Part shown: piece after piece, positions 1 to 8,800 of the stretch
Position numbering within the stretch: position 1 is the stretch's first letter
Layout of the letters: each line of letters starts with the position of its first letter
Assembly: GCF_900108085.1 (NCBI RefSeq)
Contig: NZ_FNVR01000013.1
Span: 18,491-82,490 of the forward strand
Origin: Algoriphagus boritolerans DSM 17298 = JCM 18970
GTDB lineage: Bacteria > Bacteroidota > Bacteroidia > Cytophagales > Cyclobacteriaceae
Direction: 5' to 3'
DNA: 64,000 nucleotides
The notes under the pieces: generated by a model
Database searches by the model: none
What the model was told of the DNA's origin: nothing
Seen by the model: only the letters and a program-made list of their open reading frames with translations
Translations under genes and position numbers: made by a program

Positions 1-1563
1 CCCATCTGCGAGGACTTGGATTTGATCAGTCAGGCTCTGTCCGTCTACAGATTGGGAAGAAAACTTCACCGCTCCATCGCCTAAAATCTGATAGCCTTTT
101 GCCTGCCATTCTGCTGACATGGCACTTCTATCTGCATTTAAAAGCAAGGCGGTTCCTAGACTCAATTCGGTAACAGCGCCTAGGGGCCTGGAAACCCCGT
201 TTCCGCGGTTATTCCACATCGGTGTCGCATCCAAAAACCCCCCTCTCCAAACCCGAAGCAGTTGATTGGAATTCAAATCATAGGAAAAATGCGTACCGGA
301 CTGGGACGAAACAGAAATTCCATGCGAAATTTTGGAACGGTCAGGTAACTCGATGAAGGACCGCAGTACCGGTGTTTCACGGGTATCTACCAGAATCGGA
401 TCCGTAGCCCACACTTCCATGCCGGCCGGCGAAGTATAGGTCTTTGGCCACATGGCTTCTGATTCAGCAGCCAAATAAAATCCCTGAGCCGTCCAGTCGG
501 TGGGTTTGGAAACCCAAATCACAAATGGAACTTCGCCCGCCGGAAGGGATTTTTCAGCGACGATCATGCCCTGCCTGAGCTGAAGCGCTTCGGTGGCATT
601 TCCAATTTGTAGGAGGCCCAACCCATTGCTCGGCACGGACATTCTGAAAGTATAGTTTCCTGCTTTTTTCACAGCGATCGTTCCTTCAAATTTGCTCAGA
701 GAAGAGCTCGTCAATCCGGCAACAAACTCATCAAATGAGGTGATTTTACCCACAGAGGAGGCTTTCAGGTTGTTTTCAGCCGGCAATTCGGTAAACGAAC
801 CCGGAAAGACCTGATAGGAAATGTTGTTGAATTCAGGTGCGGGAGTATCAAAAGGCTTCACCTCCAGGGATCGGATCGCAATCGGCCCGTGATCTCCCTG
901 AATCCGAATCGGGCCCTCGGCCACTTCTCCACCTGCCAATGCCCCGCGTGTAGGACCAAAAAGCTCCACATCTTCATGGATCGTCACGCCATTCAGGATT
1001 ACGGATACAATCCGGGCATTTTCGATTTTTTCACCGGTAGCATTGAATCGGGGTGCCTTAAATTGGATTTTCAACGTTTGCCAAACTCCCGGAGCTTTGC
1101 TGGCATTTTGACGGGGAGCATAGCCTTGATAGCCTTTTTGTCCATCAGGCTTGCTTTCGTCCCAGCGCTCGTAGATACCACCGTTATCACCGGCTTTGAC
1201 TTCAGTTTTAGCCCAGCTGTCCAGCAGTTGAATTTCATATTGTCCCTGAAGGTAAAGACCGGAATTGGATCCCGGAGCCATCATGTAGACGAGGGTGATT
1301 TCCGCGTCTCCGAACTTTTCCGTGGTAATGATATCTGTTCCGGGTTTCTTCTTGGTCGGAGCGTTGAGAATAAGGGTACCTTTTCCTTCGGAGAAAAGAA
1401 CCGGGTCGGACTGCATGGGATCAGCCCAGACCTTGGCGACTTCCGACCAACTTCCGCCCGGATTTTCGAAAGCGGAAAGTTGGAGTTTGGTTTGCGCCTG
1501 GACAGAAACGGCCGAAAAGATCAAGGCCATCCCCAGCCCAATCGTTTTTTGGTTTGAGAGCAT
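1..1563 (-). CDS. Secreted DUF1080 (3-keto-disaccharide hydrolase-type) protein, partial
   Basis: The frame is open from an ATG at 1563 to the window edge (521 codons), so the C-terminus is missing. The first 24 residues form a Sec signal peptide ending VSVQAQ. Residues about 45-245 look like a DUF1080/3-keto-disaccharide hydrolase concanavalin-like fold (NSGLYLQGQYEIQLLDSW, GGIYERWDES). A second beta-rich, PA14-like part follows (GNYTFRMSVPSNGLG), then a stretch with VWRGGFLDATPMW resembling the domain found ahead of heme-binding or dehydrogenase domains in large Bacteroidota and Planctomycetota proteins. A periplasmic or surface role in sugar-derivative breakdown is inferred from the family. 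It is monocistronic as far as visible, and divergent from nothing close. Confidence 0.8.
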   Translation of the reverse strand, partial: MLSNQKTIGLGMALIFSAVSVQAQTKLQLSAFENPGGSWSEVAKVWADPMQSDPVLFSEGKGTLILNAPTKKKPGTDIITTEKFGDAEITLVYMMAPGSNSGLYLQGQYEIQLLDSWAKTEVKAGDNGGIYERWDESKPDGQKGYQGYAPRQNASKAPGVWQTLKIQFKAPRFNATGEKIENARIVSVILNGVTIHEDVELFGPTRGALAGGEVAEGPIRIQGDHGPIAIRSLEVKPFDTPAPEFNNISYQVFPGSFTELPAENNLKASSVGKITSFDEFVAGLTSSSLSKFEGTIAVKKAGNYTFRMSVPSNGLGLLQIGNATEALQLRQGMIVAEKSLPAGEVPFVIWVSKPTDWTAQGFYLAAESEAMWPKTYTSPAGMEVWATDPILVDTRETPVLRSFIELPDRSKISHGISVSSQSGTHFSYDLNSNQLLRVWRGGFLDATPMWNNRGNGVSRPLGAVTELSLGTALLLNADRSAMSAEWQAKGYQILGDGAVKFSSQSVDGQSLTDQIQVLADG

Positions 1564-2125
1564 AAAATATATTTGAGGTAATTTAGGGTTGAAAATAACG
1601 CTGAAACCTTAGAGCAGCAAATCAAAGGATCAATTATCAAACTCCATGATCAATCTGATTATCCGCAATCCTGCCAGTAATTAAGAATTATGCTTTAGAA
1701 GTTGCGGCTAATCGTCCACAGACGACGGTCGACGGTCCACAGCATGTTCTAAGGAACTTCAAACGATAGTTAATAGGGTTACTGGTAAGAAAGCGGATAT
1801 ACATAATGATCAATTATCAAACTCAAGGATCAATGATCAAACTCAATTTTCAATATGTGTATCCGCAAAGATGCACGTTGAAAGAATTTTGGTTTAAACC
1901 GGGCGGATACACGTCCACAGACGACGGTCCACTGTCAACAGTAATGTTAAACTAGTGATCTAGCCATTCTTTATTTGGCTACGTGCAGCTATCCGAACAC
2001 ACATAATTTTCTATGACCAAATTCAATTTTCAATGATCAAAATGAAAGTTTTTTTTGTAATGACAACCAATTTAAACCTTGCTTATCAGCTCTTGTTTCC
2101 AATATTTAAAATCTTGCTTCTCCAT
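1564..2125. repeat. Gene-free stretch with short direct repeats
   Basis: No supported gene lies in these 560 bases. GATCAATTATCAAACTC occurs at 1628-1644 and 1808-1824, with a variant at about 1828. GTCCACAGACGACGGTC occurs at 1714-1730 and 1913-1929. GCGGATAYACA-type words recur here (about 1791 and 1903) and near 8122. The texture is of degenerate tandem text, not of a protein or a folded RNA. The short open frames on the plus strand at 2033-2369 are shadows of the acetyltransferase gene. Confidence 0.55.
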
Positions 2126-2614
2126 TCAAAGCTTCCGATACATGACCAAAACATTGATCAGGCCCAACTCGGGATGGATAAACGCTTCCGGCACTTCGCC
2201 CACGATTTCAAATCCGAGTTTGGACCAAAGACTGATGGCTGCTGAGTTACTTTTGACCACAAAATTGAATTGCATAGCCTTAAATCCCAATCGTTTGGCT
2301 TCCTCAAAAGAATATTCCGCCATCTTCTGGCCTATTCCCTTCCCTCTTGCATTTGGAGAAACCATATAGCCTGCATTGACTACATGAGAACCCCGATCCG
2401 GTTGGTTTGCTTTCAGGAAAAAGGTGCCTACAATTTCCCCTTTCGATTCTGCCACATAAGTAGCTTTTTCCGCAGCCAACCAAAACGTCATTATTTTTTC
2501 TTTGGAAGAATCGGGTGAAAATACATAGGTCTTTCCCTCCCGGATGATCGGTTCGATGATTTCCCAAAGCGATTCCGAATCAGAATCCACTGCCTTTCTG
2601 ATGTTTATTTCCAT
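2126..2614 (-). CDS. GNAT family N-acetyltransferase
   Basis: This 162-residue protein has a full-length GNAT fold. Beta-4 and the acetyl-CoA pyrophosphate loop are visible as VSPNARGKGIGQKMAEYSF (R90-x-x-G-x-G), followed by the typical C-terminal strand region AMQFNFVVKSNSAAISLWSKLGF. It probably moves an acetyl group from acetyl-CoA to a small amine or a protein amine; the acceptor cannot be read from the sequence. It is close to the phosphinothricin/YncA-like branch of the family. It is divergent from the EamA exporter gene that follows, with about 120 bases between them that could hold both promoters. Confidence 0.88.
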   Translation of the reverse strand: MEINIRKAVDSDSESLWEIIEPIIREGKTYVFSPDSSKEKIMTFWLAAEKATYVAESKGEIVGTFFLKANQPDRGSHVVNAGYMVSPNARGKGIGQKMAEYSFEEAKRLGFKAMQFNFVVKSNSAAISLWSKLGFEIVGEVPEAFIHPELGLINVLVMYRKL

Positions 2615-2732
2615 TATCCTGAAGATTGAATTCGCTTGAGCCAGTCAAGAAAAGTTGAATCCACACAAAAACCAAAATTGAAATCTGAAAATTGACAATA
2701 TCTTCGCAAAACGATTGAGCCTCCAACCTTTC

Positions 2733-3677
2733 ATGTCCATACCTACCAAATACCAAAAAGTCCCGGGCCTGATCATGGCCATTGGTTCTGCTGTTTTTTG
2801 GGGGATTTCCGGGACTTGCGCACAATATCTTTTTGAACAGAAAGGACTGGACCCCGGCTGGTTGGTATGTTGGAGAATGTTGCTTGCGGGACTGATTTTG
2901 GTGCTTTTTTCCATGAGCGAAAAAAATTCAGACACCTTCCGAATCTGGAAAAAACCCTTGGACGTAGTCAAACTCCTCCTGTTCAGTATATTGGGAATGG
3001 TGGCTGTCCAGTTTACTTATTTCTACAGCATTTCGCTCTCTAATGCCGCCACAGCCACGGTTTTGCAGTATATCGGTCCTTTGCTTGTAGTGGGATTTTA
3101 TGCCATCAAGCACAGAAGATGGCCGATTCTCGCGGAATACGCATCCTTGGCCCTGGCTCTGGTGGGCACATTCCTACTCGTGACTCACGGGTCATTTGAC
3201 ACCTTGGTTATATCCGAAGCCGCCCTATTTTGGGGATTTTTGTCCGCGCTGGCTTTGGCATTTTACACCATTCAGCCAGTGGGACTGCTCCGAACCTATT
3301 CTCCGTCGACAATTACAGGTTGGGGAATGTTGCTGGGTGGGATTGCCTTTAGCCCATTTACAGCCCCTTGGGAGATGCAGGGGATTTGGGATCTGGAAGC
3401 AGGACTTGCTTTTGCCTACATCATTCTTTTTGGAAGTGTGTTGGCATTTTACTTTTTTCTCAAGTCTGTGACCATCATTGGCGCGACGACAGCAAGTCTG
3501 CTCTGCAGCGTCGAACCCCTGGCAGCGGCCGGCGTAGCGGTAGTTTGGCTGGGCATCTACTTTGGGCCGATGGACTGGTTGGGGACTTTTTTTATCCTGC
3601 TGACGATCGTTTTGTTGACTTTGAGCACCAAAGGAAAGGATTCCCAATCAGAACTTTCCGTAAAAGAGTCCTCCTGA
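2733..3677 (+). CDS. EamA/DMT-family transporter
   Basis: This inner-membrane protein has about ten hydrophobic segments arranged as two EamA repeats (residues about 10-145 and 155-290), typical of drug/metabolite exporters of the DMT superfamily. The first segment reads MAIGSAVFWGISGT, a usual EamA opening. The ATG at 2733 is preferred; an in-frame TTG at 2715 would add six residues. The tail is short and polar. The substrate cannot be predicted, though amino acids or small metabolites are usual in the family. The stop lies 3 bases from the end of the convergent phosphoesterase gene. Confidence 0.9.
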   Translation: MSIPTKYQKVPGLIMAIGSAVFWGISGTCAQYLFEQKGLDPGWLVCWRMLLAGLILVLFSMSEKNSDTFRIWKKPLDVVKLLLFSILGMVAVQFTYFYSISLSNAATATVLQYIGPLLVVGFYAIKHRRWPILAEYASLALALVGTFLLVTHGSFDTLVISEAALFWGFLSALALAFYTIQPVGLLRTYSPSTITGWGMLLGGIAFSPFTAPWEMQGIWDLEAGLAFAYIILFGSVLAFYFFLKSVTIIGATTASLLCSVEPLAAAGVAVVWLGIYFGPMDWLGTFFILLTIVLLTLSTKGKDSQSELSVKESS

Positions 3678-3680
3678 AAA

Positions 3681-4649
3681 TTAGATTTTTCGCTTGCTGA
3701 TTTGCGGCTGAAGGTAAATCTTCTGCTCGCTTTCACTCAGAATAGCATATCCTAATTCAAGTGGAGAAGGTCCAATCCACTCGGTTTTTCTTCCGTGGAT
3801 TGAAATTTTCCTGGATTTGGGATCCACGGTTAGCAGAGCAAAGAGCGGGTCCAAATAGGGACAAGTGAATTTTAGCGAGGGGTGATTTTCATGGATCTCG
3901 GGGGATAGACTTTCGTGTTCCAGTTTTTCTCCCACCCAATAGTAAGAGGCGGAGTTGATGTGGACATAATTCACTCCTCCCACTTCGATATGCTGATCCA
4001 CGTGTGCATGTCCATTGATTGCCAGGAGTATTTTGGAAGAAAAGCGGCTTAAGATGGACTGAATCTCTTCGGAATTGACAATGGGATAAATACCGGCAAT
4101 CGGCTGATGGGATACAATCAAAACCGGTTTTTCAGCCATTTCAAGCTCATTAATCAACCAGGATTGCTGCCTGGGACCGATGAACGAATCATAGATACCC
4201 TGTTTGGTGGGTCCTCCCGGATCATTCCCATCCAAAACGATTAATTTGATCGTATCGAGATCTGAAGAATAATAAAAGGCGGGCATTCCAAGTGCTTTCG
4301 CCACAGAATCTTTGGAATATCCCTCATCCATGTCGTGATTGCCCAACACATGAAAGACTCTGGGATGCGCAGCATGGAACGATTGGATGATTGCCCCATT
4401 TTCCGGCTTTGGAATTACAAAATCACCCATTTGAATCAAGGCATTGGGTTTTTCATTTTGCATGGCTTCCAAAAACACGCCAAGTCTGGCCTTGCCATCG
4501 TGAATGATGTCCAGGTGTAAGTCTGAGATCAGGCCGAGCTTCACCTGATCCTGATTCGGAAAGAGCCTAAAAACCGAATCGGGCAGGACTAAGCTAAAAA
4601 TGGAAAAGGTGCTCGTACGAAGGAAATTTCTTCTTGTTGAATCAAACAT
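3681..4649 (-). CDS. Tat-exported calcineurin-like metallophosphoesterase
   Basis: The N-terminus STRRNFLRTSTFSIF is a twin-arginine signal, so the folded enzyme is probably exported. All metal-binding blocks of the calcineurin-like phosphoesterase fold are present in order: DLHLD, MGDF, GNHD (VLGNHDMDEGY), SHQPI and NGHAHVDQH. The length of 322 residues suits a stand-alone enzyme. The physiological substrate is unknown; members act on phosphomonoesters or phosphodiesters, including cAMP-like nucleotides. The gene lies 11 bases downstream of the Rcp-type response regulator on the same strand and may be co-transcribed with it. Confidence 0.9.
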   Translation of the reverse strand: MFDSTRRNFLRTSTFSIFSLVLPDSVFRLFPNQDQVKLGLISDLHLDIIHDGKARLGVFLEAMQNEKPNALIQMGDFVIPKPENGAIIQSFHAAHPRVFHVLGNHDMDEGYSKDSVAKALGMPAFYYSSDLDTIKLIVLDGNDPGGPTKQGIYDSFIGPRQQSWLINELEMAEKPVLIVSHQPIAGIYPIVNSEEIQSILSRFSSKILLAINGHAHVDQHIEVGGVNYVHINSASYYWVGEKLEHESLSPEIHENHPSLKFTCPYLDPLFALLTVDPKSRKISIHGRKTEWIGPSPLELGYAILSESEQKIYLQPQISKRKI

Positions 4650-4660
4650 TTAGTAAAAAA

Positions 4661-5086
4661 TCAATCGGTCAGCGTACTGCAAAATCGCTCAAAAACCTGA
4701 ATAAATTCAAGGTATTGATCTGATTCTGATGGCTTTACTATGTAACAACTCGCCTGCTCCTGGTAGCTGGTCAGAATGTCATCCTGAGTGGATGATGTGG
4801 TAAGCATGATCACAGGAATCTCTCTGGTGGAGGGATTAGCCTTGATTTCCTGAAGTACTTCGTGACCGGACTTAAGTGGCAGATTGATGTCCAACAAGAC
4901 CAAATCAGGCCTTGTACTATTTTGAAAATTTCCCCTCTGAAACAAAAAGTCTACCCCTTCTTTGCCATTGGTTGCGACCTCTATGTCGACAACAAATTTG
5001 CTTTCTTTAAGCGCCTCTGTAGTCAACAATATATCCCCCGGATTATCCTCAATCATCAAAACTTTAAACCGCTTCATAGGAATCAA
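4661..5086 (-). CDS. Single-domain response regulator (Rcp1/CheY-like)
   Basis: The 141 residues are one receiver domain. The acidic pair is in MIEDNPGD, the phospho-acceptor Asp in LVLLDINLP, the switch Thr in MLTTSS and the conserved Lys in IVKPSE. The IEDNPGDxxL opening and the length are those of Rcp1-type regulators that usually pair with PAS- or phytochrome-type histidine kinases. There is no output domain, so it would act by protein contact or as a phosphorelay step. A PAS-type kinase gene lies 1 kb away (6097-7218) on the other strand. Confidence 0.92.
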   Translation of the reverse strand: MIPMKRFKVLMIEDNPGDILLTTEALKESKFVVDIEVATNGKEGVDFLFQRGNFQNSTRPDLVLLDINLPLKSGHEVLQEIKANPSTREIPVIMLTTSSTQDDILTSYQEQASCYIVKPSESDQYLEFIQVFERFCSTLTD

Positions 5087-5166
5087 TTTGGACTATTAAT
5101 TAATTTAAGAAAGGACAAATCCTGATTTCGCTCATCGAATTTCGGACTTCATCTTTTCGAATGCAA

Positions 5167-5868
5167 TCAGACATTTAGTTTTCCCATTAATTCCTTGTAT
5201 AAACCTCGACGGATAGGAATGCTTGTTTCCCCCAGATTTACTTTTTTCGCATTAAATGAAGCAATGAAGCTAATATTGACCAAAAATGACTTATGAACCC
5301 GAAGAAAAATATCTGCGGGGAGTTTTTCTTCGAAACTTTTCAAAATGTCCCTTACCAAATACGATTTGGCTTTGGTGTACACCTTGGTGTACAAGCCGTC
5401 CGCTTTGAGGTAAACAATCTCTGAATAGGGAACCGGCACCAAATACCCCTTATCCATGATTTTTAGCGAACCTTTTGCTCTGTTTTCTTTTCCTGATTTC
5501 TCCTCATGACGCTTGAGACCAAAAAAGATGGCGGTTTTCAAGCTATCGAGCGAAAATGGCTTTAAGAGGTACCCTTCATGGATTTCGGAAGAAATACGCT
5601 CAAGATATTCCGTACCTGAATACGCCGTACTGAAGACCAAAGGCAAATTGTATTTTTCGCGAATTTTGTATGCCAAGTCGATCCCGTCGAGATCCCCGTG
5701 AATCAAGATGTCCATCAGGACCAGATCCACTTCGTTACTTTCCAGAAACTCAAGAGCGTTTTTGGCATTGTCTACAATGGCGGCAACTTTATAATCCAAA
5801 TTGGAAAGAATCTCGCTGATGTTATTGGCAAGTTCCTCTTCGTCTTCGACTATCAGAATTTTTTTCAT
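5167..5868 (-). CDS. LytTR-family response regulator transcription factor
   Basis: An N-terminal receiver domain (residues 1-120: VEDEEELANN, phospho-Asp in LVLMDILI, Lys in LLKPFS) is joined to a C-terminal LytTR DNA-binding domain (about 135-233: EIVYLKADGLYTKVYT, FLRVHKSFLVN, IPIRRGLYKELM). LytTR regulators bind direct-repeat sites and in Bacteroidota usually answer to membrane histidine kinases. The gene is on the same strand as the Rcp-like regulator 80 bases downstream and divergent from the PAS kinase gene; the 228-base gap between them is the natural promoter region for both. Confidence 0.93.
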   Translation of the reverse strand: MKKILIVEDEEELANNISEILSNLDYKVAAIVDNAKNALEFLESNEVDLVLMDILIHGDLDGIDLAYKIREKYNLPLVFSTAYSGTEYLERISSEIHEGYLLKPFSLDSLKTAIFFGLKRHEEKSGKENRAKGSLKIMDKGYLVPVPYSEIVYLKADGLYTKVYTKAKSYLVRDILKSFEEKLPADIFLRVHKSFLVNISFIASFNAKKVNLGETSIPIRRGLYKELMGKLNV

Positions 5869-6096
5869 GCAATCAATTTAAAAAAATACCTTAACATTCA
5901 ACTGACTCTTGATTTACAATTGCAATCAAGCTGCACTAAAAAGTAAATGTATGGTAATGCTTAGATTTTGATGACCACTTTTCCAGGCCTAATTTCGAAT
6001 CTCAAGCTAAAAGTCACTGGATTTTCCACAGCAAATTGTACTGAATCCACTTCTTTTTAGTTATTTAGAAATGATTCATTACCATATCCACTTGCT

Positions 6097-7218
6097 TTGA
6101 ATACCAGCTCCAAGAAGTCAGCCCAGTCACAACAGACCTCAGGCCTAACTGAGGAAGAAATACTCCAACTTTTCATTGAACATTCCGAGGACATCCTGGT
6201 CCTGACCAATTCAGAGATGATCTTGGAGTATGTTTCTCAATCGCTGGCTAGAATGCTCGATATCAGGATTGAAGATTCATTAGGAAAAAAAATCAACATC
6301 GTCCTGGAAAATTTCCCTTCACTTCCCTTGATGAAGCAGAATCAAAAAATGGTCATTCCGCTGATCAATTCGGTGAATAAGCGGAAATACCTGATTGAAT
6401 TTCAATTCAAACTGGTACTCGCATCGCATGGAAATCTACAGGCAATCTTCGCCATAGGCAAGGATGTCACCGACCGGGAACTTTCTTTGAAGAAATTTAA
6501 GGACACCGCTTTCAAAGAAAAGGAGCTTAACCAGCTCAAATCACGGTTTGTATCCATGGCTTCTCATGAATTCCGGACACCTTTGTCCACCATACTTAGC
6601 AGTTCTTTTTTGATCGAAATGCTCTTACAAAAGGACTTGGGTGAAGGGACCAAAGACAAAATCCTAAACCACATCAAAAAAATTATTGCCCAAGCCAACA
6701 GGCTCACGGATATCACCAGTGATGTATTACTTCTGGAAAGGAGTGTCCAGGCAGACAGTAAGGTCCATCGTAAAAAAATATACATCCTGCATTTTGCAAA
6801 AGAGCTAGTGGAGGCAATAAATCATGAAAACTTCGAACTCCGGACGGTCAAATTCTTTGGACCGGATTCGGATAAAGCGATACATACTGATCCCAGTCTG
6901 CTCACCCATATCTTAAGAAATCTGATCCTGAATGCCTTGAAATATTCGGAAGGTGCAATCGACCCTGAAGTTCATCTGGTCTATCGTGGAGCGTATTTTG
7001 AGATCTCGGTCAAGGATTACGGGATGGGAATACCAAAAGAAGATCGGGAACACATCTTTGGCTCGTTCTACAGGGCAAAAAATGTCGGAAACATCAAAGG
7101 TACCGGACTGGGATTGAACATCGTTAAAGAACTGACTAAAAAATTAAACGGCGAGATTTGGTTTACCAGCAAACTGGGGATGGGATCAGAATTCTTCGTC
7201 TCCTTTCCGGTCAAATGA
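6097..7218 (+). CDS. PAS-domain sensor histidine kinase
   Basis: A PAS domain (residues about 22-135) precedes a HisKA dimerisation domain with the H-box SHEFRTPLST (phosphorylated His157) and a HATPase_c domain with the N box NLILNALKYSEG, G1 DYGMGIP and G2 GTGLGLNIV. No transmembrane segment is seen, so the sensor is cytoplasmic. The longest frame begins with TTG at 6097; no nearby in-frame ATG fits, so a TTG start is likely. It probably phosphorylates one of the two divergently encoded response regulators. Confidence 0.93.
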   Translation: MNTSSKKSAQSQQTSGLTEEEILQLFIEHSEDILVLTNSEMILEYVSQSLARMLDIRIEDSLGKKINIVLENFPSLPLMKQNQKMVIPLINSVNKRKYLIEFQFKLVLASHGNLQAIFAIGKDVTDRELSLKKFKDTAFKEKELNQLKSRFVSMASHEFRTPLSTILSSSFLIEMLLQKDLGEGTKDKILNHIKKIIAQANRLTDITSDVLLLERSVQADSKVHRKKIYILHFAKELVEAINHENFELRTVKFFGPDSDKAIHTDPSLLTHILRNLILNALKYSEGAIDPEVHLVYRGAYFEISVKDYGMGIPKEDREHIFGSFYRAKNVGNIKGTGLGLNIVKELTKKLNGEIWFTSKLGMGSEFFVSFPVK

Positions 7219-7225
7219 TCCTGTA

Positions 7226-7828
7226 TTATTTTTTTACCCGTGATTCCGCAGGTAAATCTTCATTGACCTGAATACCTGCACAAATCTCTGAGTCCCGTCC
7301 TATTCTTACTCCGTGGGAGACCGTAACTTCCTGTCCGATTCTGCTTTCATCCTCCAAAAAACTGTACCCGCCAAAGTTCACCGACTTCTCCAAATAACAA
7401 TAATTGCTGATCACTGCCTCATGGCCGATGGAGCAGTTTTGATTGATGGAATTGAAGTTTCCGATCAGTGTACCAAAATTGATGAGGCTACCTTCCAGGA
7501 TCAGATTCCCTTTTCCAAAAATACAATCTCTTGACACCCAAGCGCCACTTGAAAACAAATTGGGAAAGTCAAGGGAAGGATGATAGAGTAACCTCCTTAC
7601 GACGTCAATTTTTTCACTTGGGCTTTGTATTGCCATGACTAATGCAACTTTCTGATAATGAAGCACACTATTCACAGCACCCAAAACAGGTAACCCTGCC
7701 AATTCCTTCCCCTGCAGCTTGAGGTTATCATCTACAAAACCAATTAAGGTGTGCCGAAGTCGAAACTGCGAGTAGTTAGTTGCAAGGTATTCTCCCAGCT
7801 TATTCGCTCCAGCGATGATTAAATTCAT
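7226..7828 (-). CDS. PglD/NeuD-like acyltransferase (left-handed beta-helix)
   Basis: The N-terminal part (MNLIIAGANKLGEYLA, then GFVDDN) is the Rossmann-like PglD_N domain that binds a UDP-sugar, and the C-terminal half has hexapeptide repeats forming a left-handed beta-helix. Proteins of this build O- or N-acetylate sugars such as sialic acid or UDP-bacillosamine. The usual catalytic His is probably the one in CSIGHEAVI. The 200-residue length is normal. It is alone on its strand, convergent with the kinase gene (7-base gap), with no sugar-nucleotide genes beside it, so its pathway is not identified. Confidence 0.85.
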   Translation of the reverse strand: MNLIIAGANKLGEYLATNYSQFRLRHTLIGFVDDNLKLQGKELAGLPVLGAVNSVLHYQKVALVMAIQSPSEKIDVVRRLLYHPSLDFPNLFSSGAWVSRDCIFGKGNLILEGSLINFGTLIGNFNSINQNCSIGHEAVISNYCYLEKSVNFGGYSFLEDESRIGQEVTVSHGVRIGRDSEICAGIQVNEDLPAESRVKK

Positions 7829-8250
7829 GAATGGATCAAAAGTTATTTTAAAATTTAGAGATATCGTTTTAATAAAACAAAATAAGTTTATAAAATATAA
7901 ATATAAGAAACTCCGATAATAAGCTTCCCATGAGTTCCCCTCAGTTTCGATACGTCAACAAGATCTGCCGCAAACCAACAATCTGAAATGATTATCCGCA
8001 ATGATACCAGCTAACTTTTTTCTTTTGGTTAAAGGGTTGGATGAACGATGACTTAAGACCAAAGTATAGCAATATCCAGCGTTTTTAAAACCCTTCTATT
8101 ATCATCTTAAGTTACGAAAAAAGCGGATATACACCTACACACATCTGAATATGGATTTCTGCTTAATTGCATGTGGCAAAACAAAGTATAGCTAGAGGAA
8201 CATTTTAAGCAGCAGTGGTCCGATGAGGCTGTATCAAAAGGCCTGATCGT

Positions 8251-8298
8251 GTCAGCCTGAGTCTTAAATATCCTGCGAACATGCAAAAAGGAAATGAC
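8251..8298 (+). repeat. 48-bp repeat, copy 1 (other copy at 17301-17348)
   Basis: The 48 bases starting GTCAGCCTGAGTCTTAAATA match the stretch at 17301-17348 with about three differences. In both places a 'GCGGAGTCGAA' word follows within a few hundred bases. Neither copy codes for a protein. Such words are scattered between genes in many Bacteroidota genomes; their function is unknown. Confidence 0.7.
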
Positions 8299-8377
8299 AG
8301 GGTTTTGCACACCATATAAGTCAAAAATGTAAAACTACGTTTGATTTAGCCTGCGTAAACAAATCATCGATCGGAAG

Positions 8378-8485
8378 GACGCGGTGGGAGGATTTGCCAG
8401 CGAGCCAGCGTTCGGCCTTGTGCGGTTGGAGCTTTGGCAAATCTTGACCTTTTGGTTCTTTTGGGTTAAGCCAAAAAAAACGAAG
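8378..8485 (-). repeat. Stem-loop repeat H, diverged copy H4
   Basis: Read on the minus strand this resembles the H modules at 57.2-58.4 kb: the conserved centre GCTCCAACCGCACRAGGCCG is kept almost intact. The flanking stem is GATTTGCCA (8391-8399) paired with TGGCAAATC (8435-8443), whereas the 57-58 kb copies use GACGTGGCA with TGCCACGTC. Both halves have changed together. A second, weaker hairpin built from CTTTTGG and CCAAAA lies at about 8457-8477, where the other copies have a GTTAC/GTAAC hairpin. Confidence 0.75.
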
Positions 8486-8610
8486 AAAAAAAATAACCTA
8501 ACCTAACCTAAACTTAGAACCAAGATCAACTAAATCATGTCAAGAAATCATATTTTATGAAATCAGAATTTAATTTTGAATAATTAATAGAAACAAAATT
8601 TAAAGTAAAC

Positions 8611-8671
8611 TGTCATTGGTAGCGGAGTCGAAGGCCATTTGCATCGAATACAGTGACATTTCGACTTCGCT
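8611..8671. repeat. Imperfect inverted repeat
   Basis: TGTCA (8611-8615) and AGCGGAGTCGAA (8621-8632) face TGACA (8654-8658) and TTCGACTTCGCT (8660-8671), giving arms of 12 bases with one mismatch plus a shorter outer or slipped pair. It could form a cruciform or an RNA hairpin. No T-run follows, so it is not a standard terminator. The rest of the 7829-8800 gap contains AT-rich text and no supported gene. Confidence 0.5.
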
Positions 8672-8800
8672 CAATGTGGCAAGCATCATTTATTAGACAG
8701 CCTCCGGACAATGGATCGTCGTCCTTGGAGTATCCAAATAATTTTCGCTTTGAAATCACCAACATACATCATAGCGGATAGCGGATGCTACTGATAAATT

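Noticed and set aside
889..1576. Plus-strand frames of 222 and 93 residues.
   Set aside because: They are antisense to the DUF1080 gene, which has the signal peptide and domain match.
8494..8513. Tandem CCTAA units resembling a telomere repeat.
   Set aside because: Only three units in AT-rich gap text; no end structure or replication gene nearby, so chance is enough.
5869..8800. tRNA or rRNA genes in the larger gaps (also 1564-2125, 26965-27393, 41153-41419).
   Set aside because: No cloverleaf with TTCGA loop and acceptor stem, and no rRNA-like text, was found on either strand.
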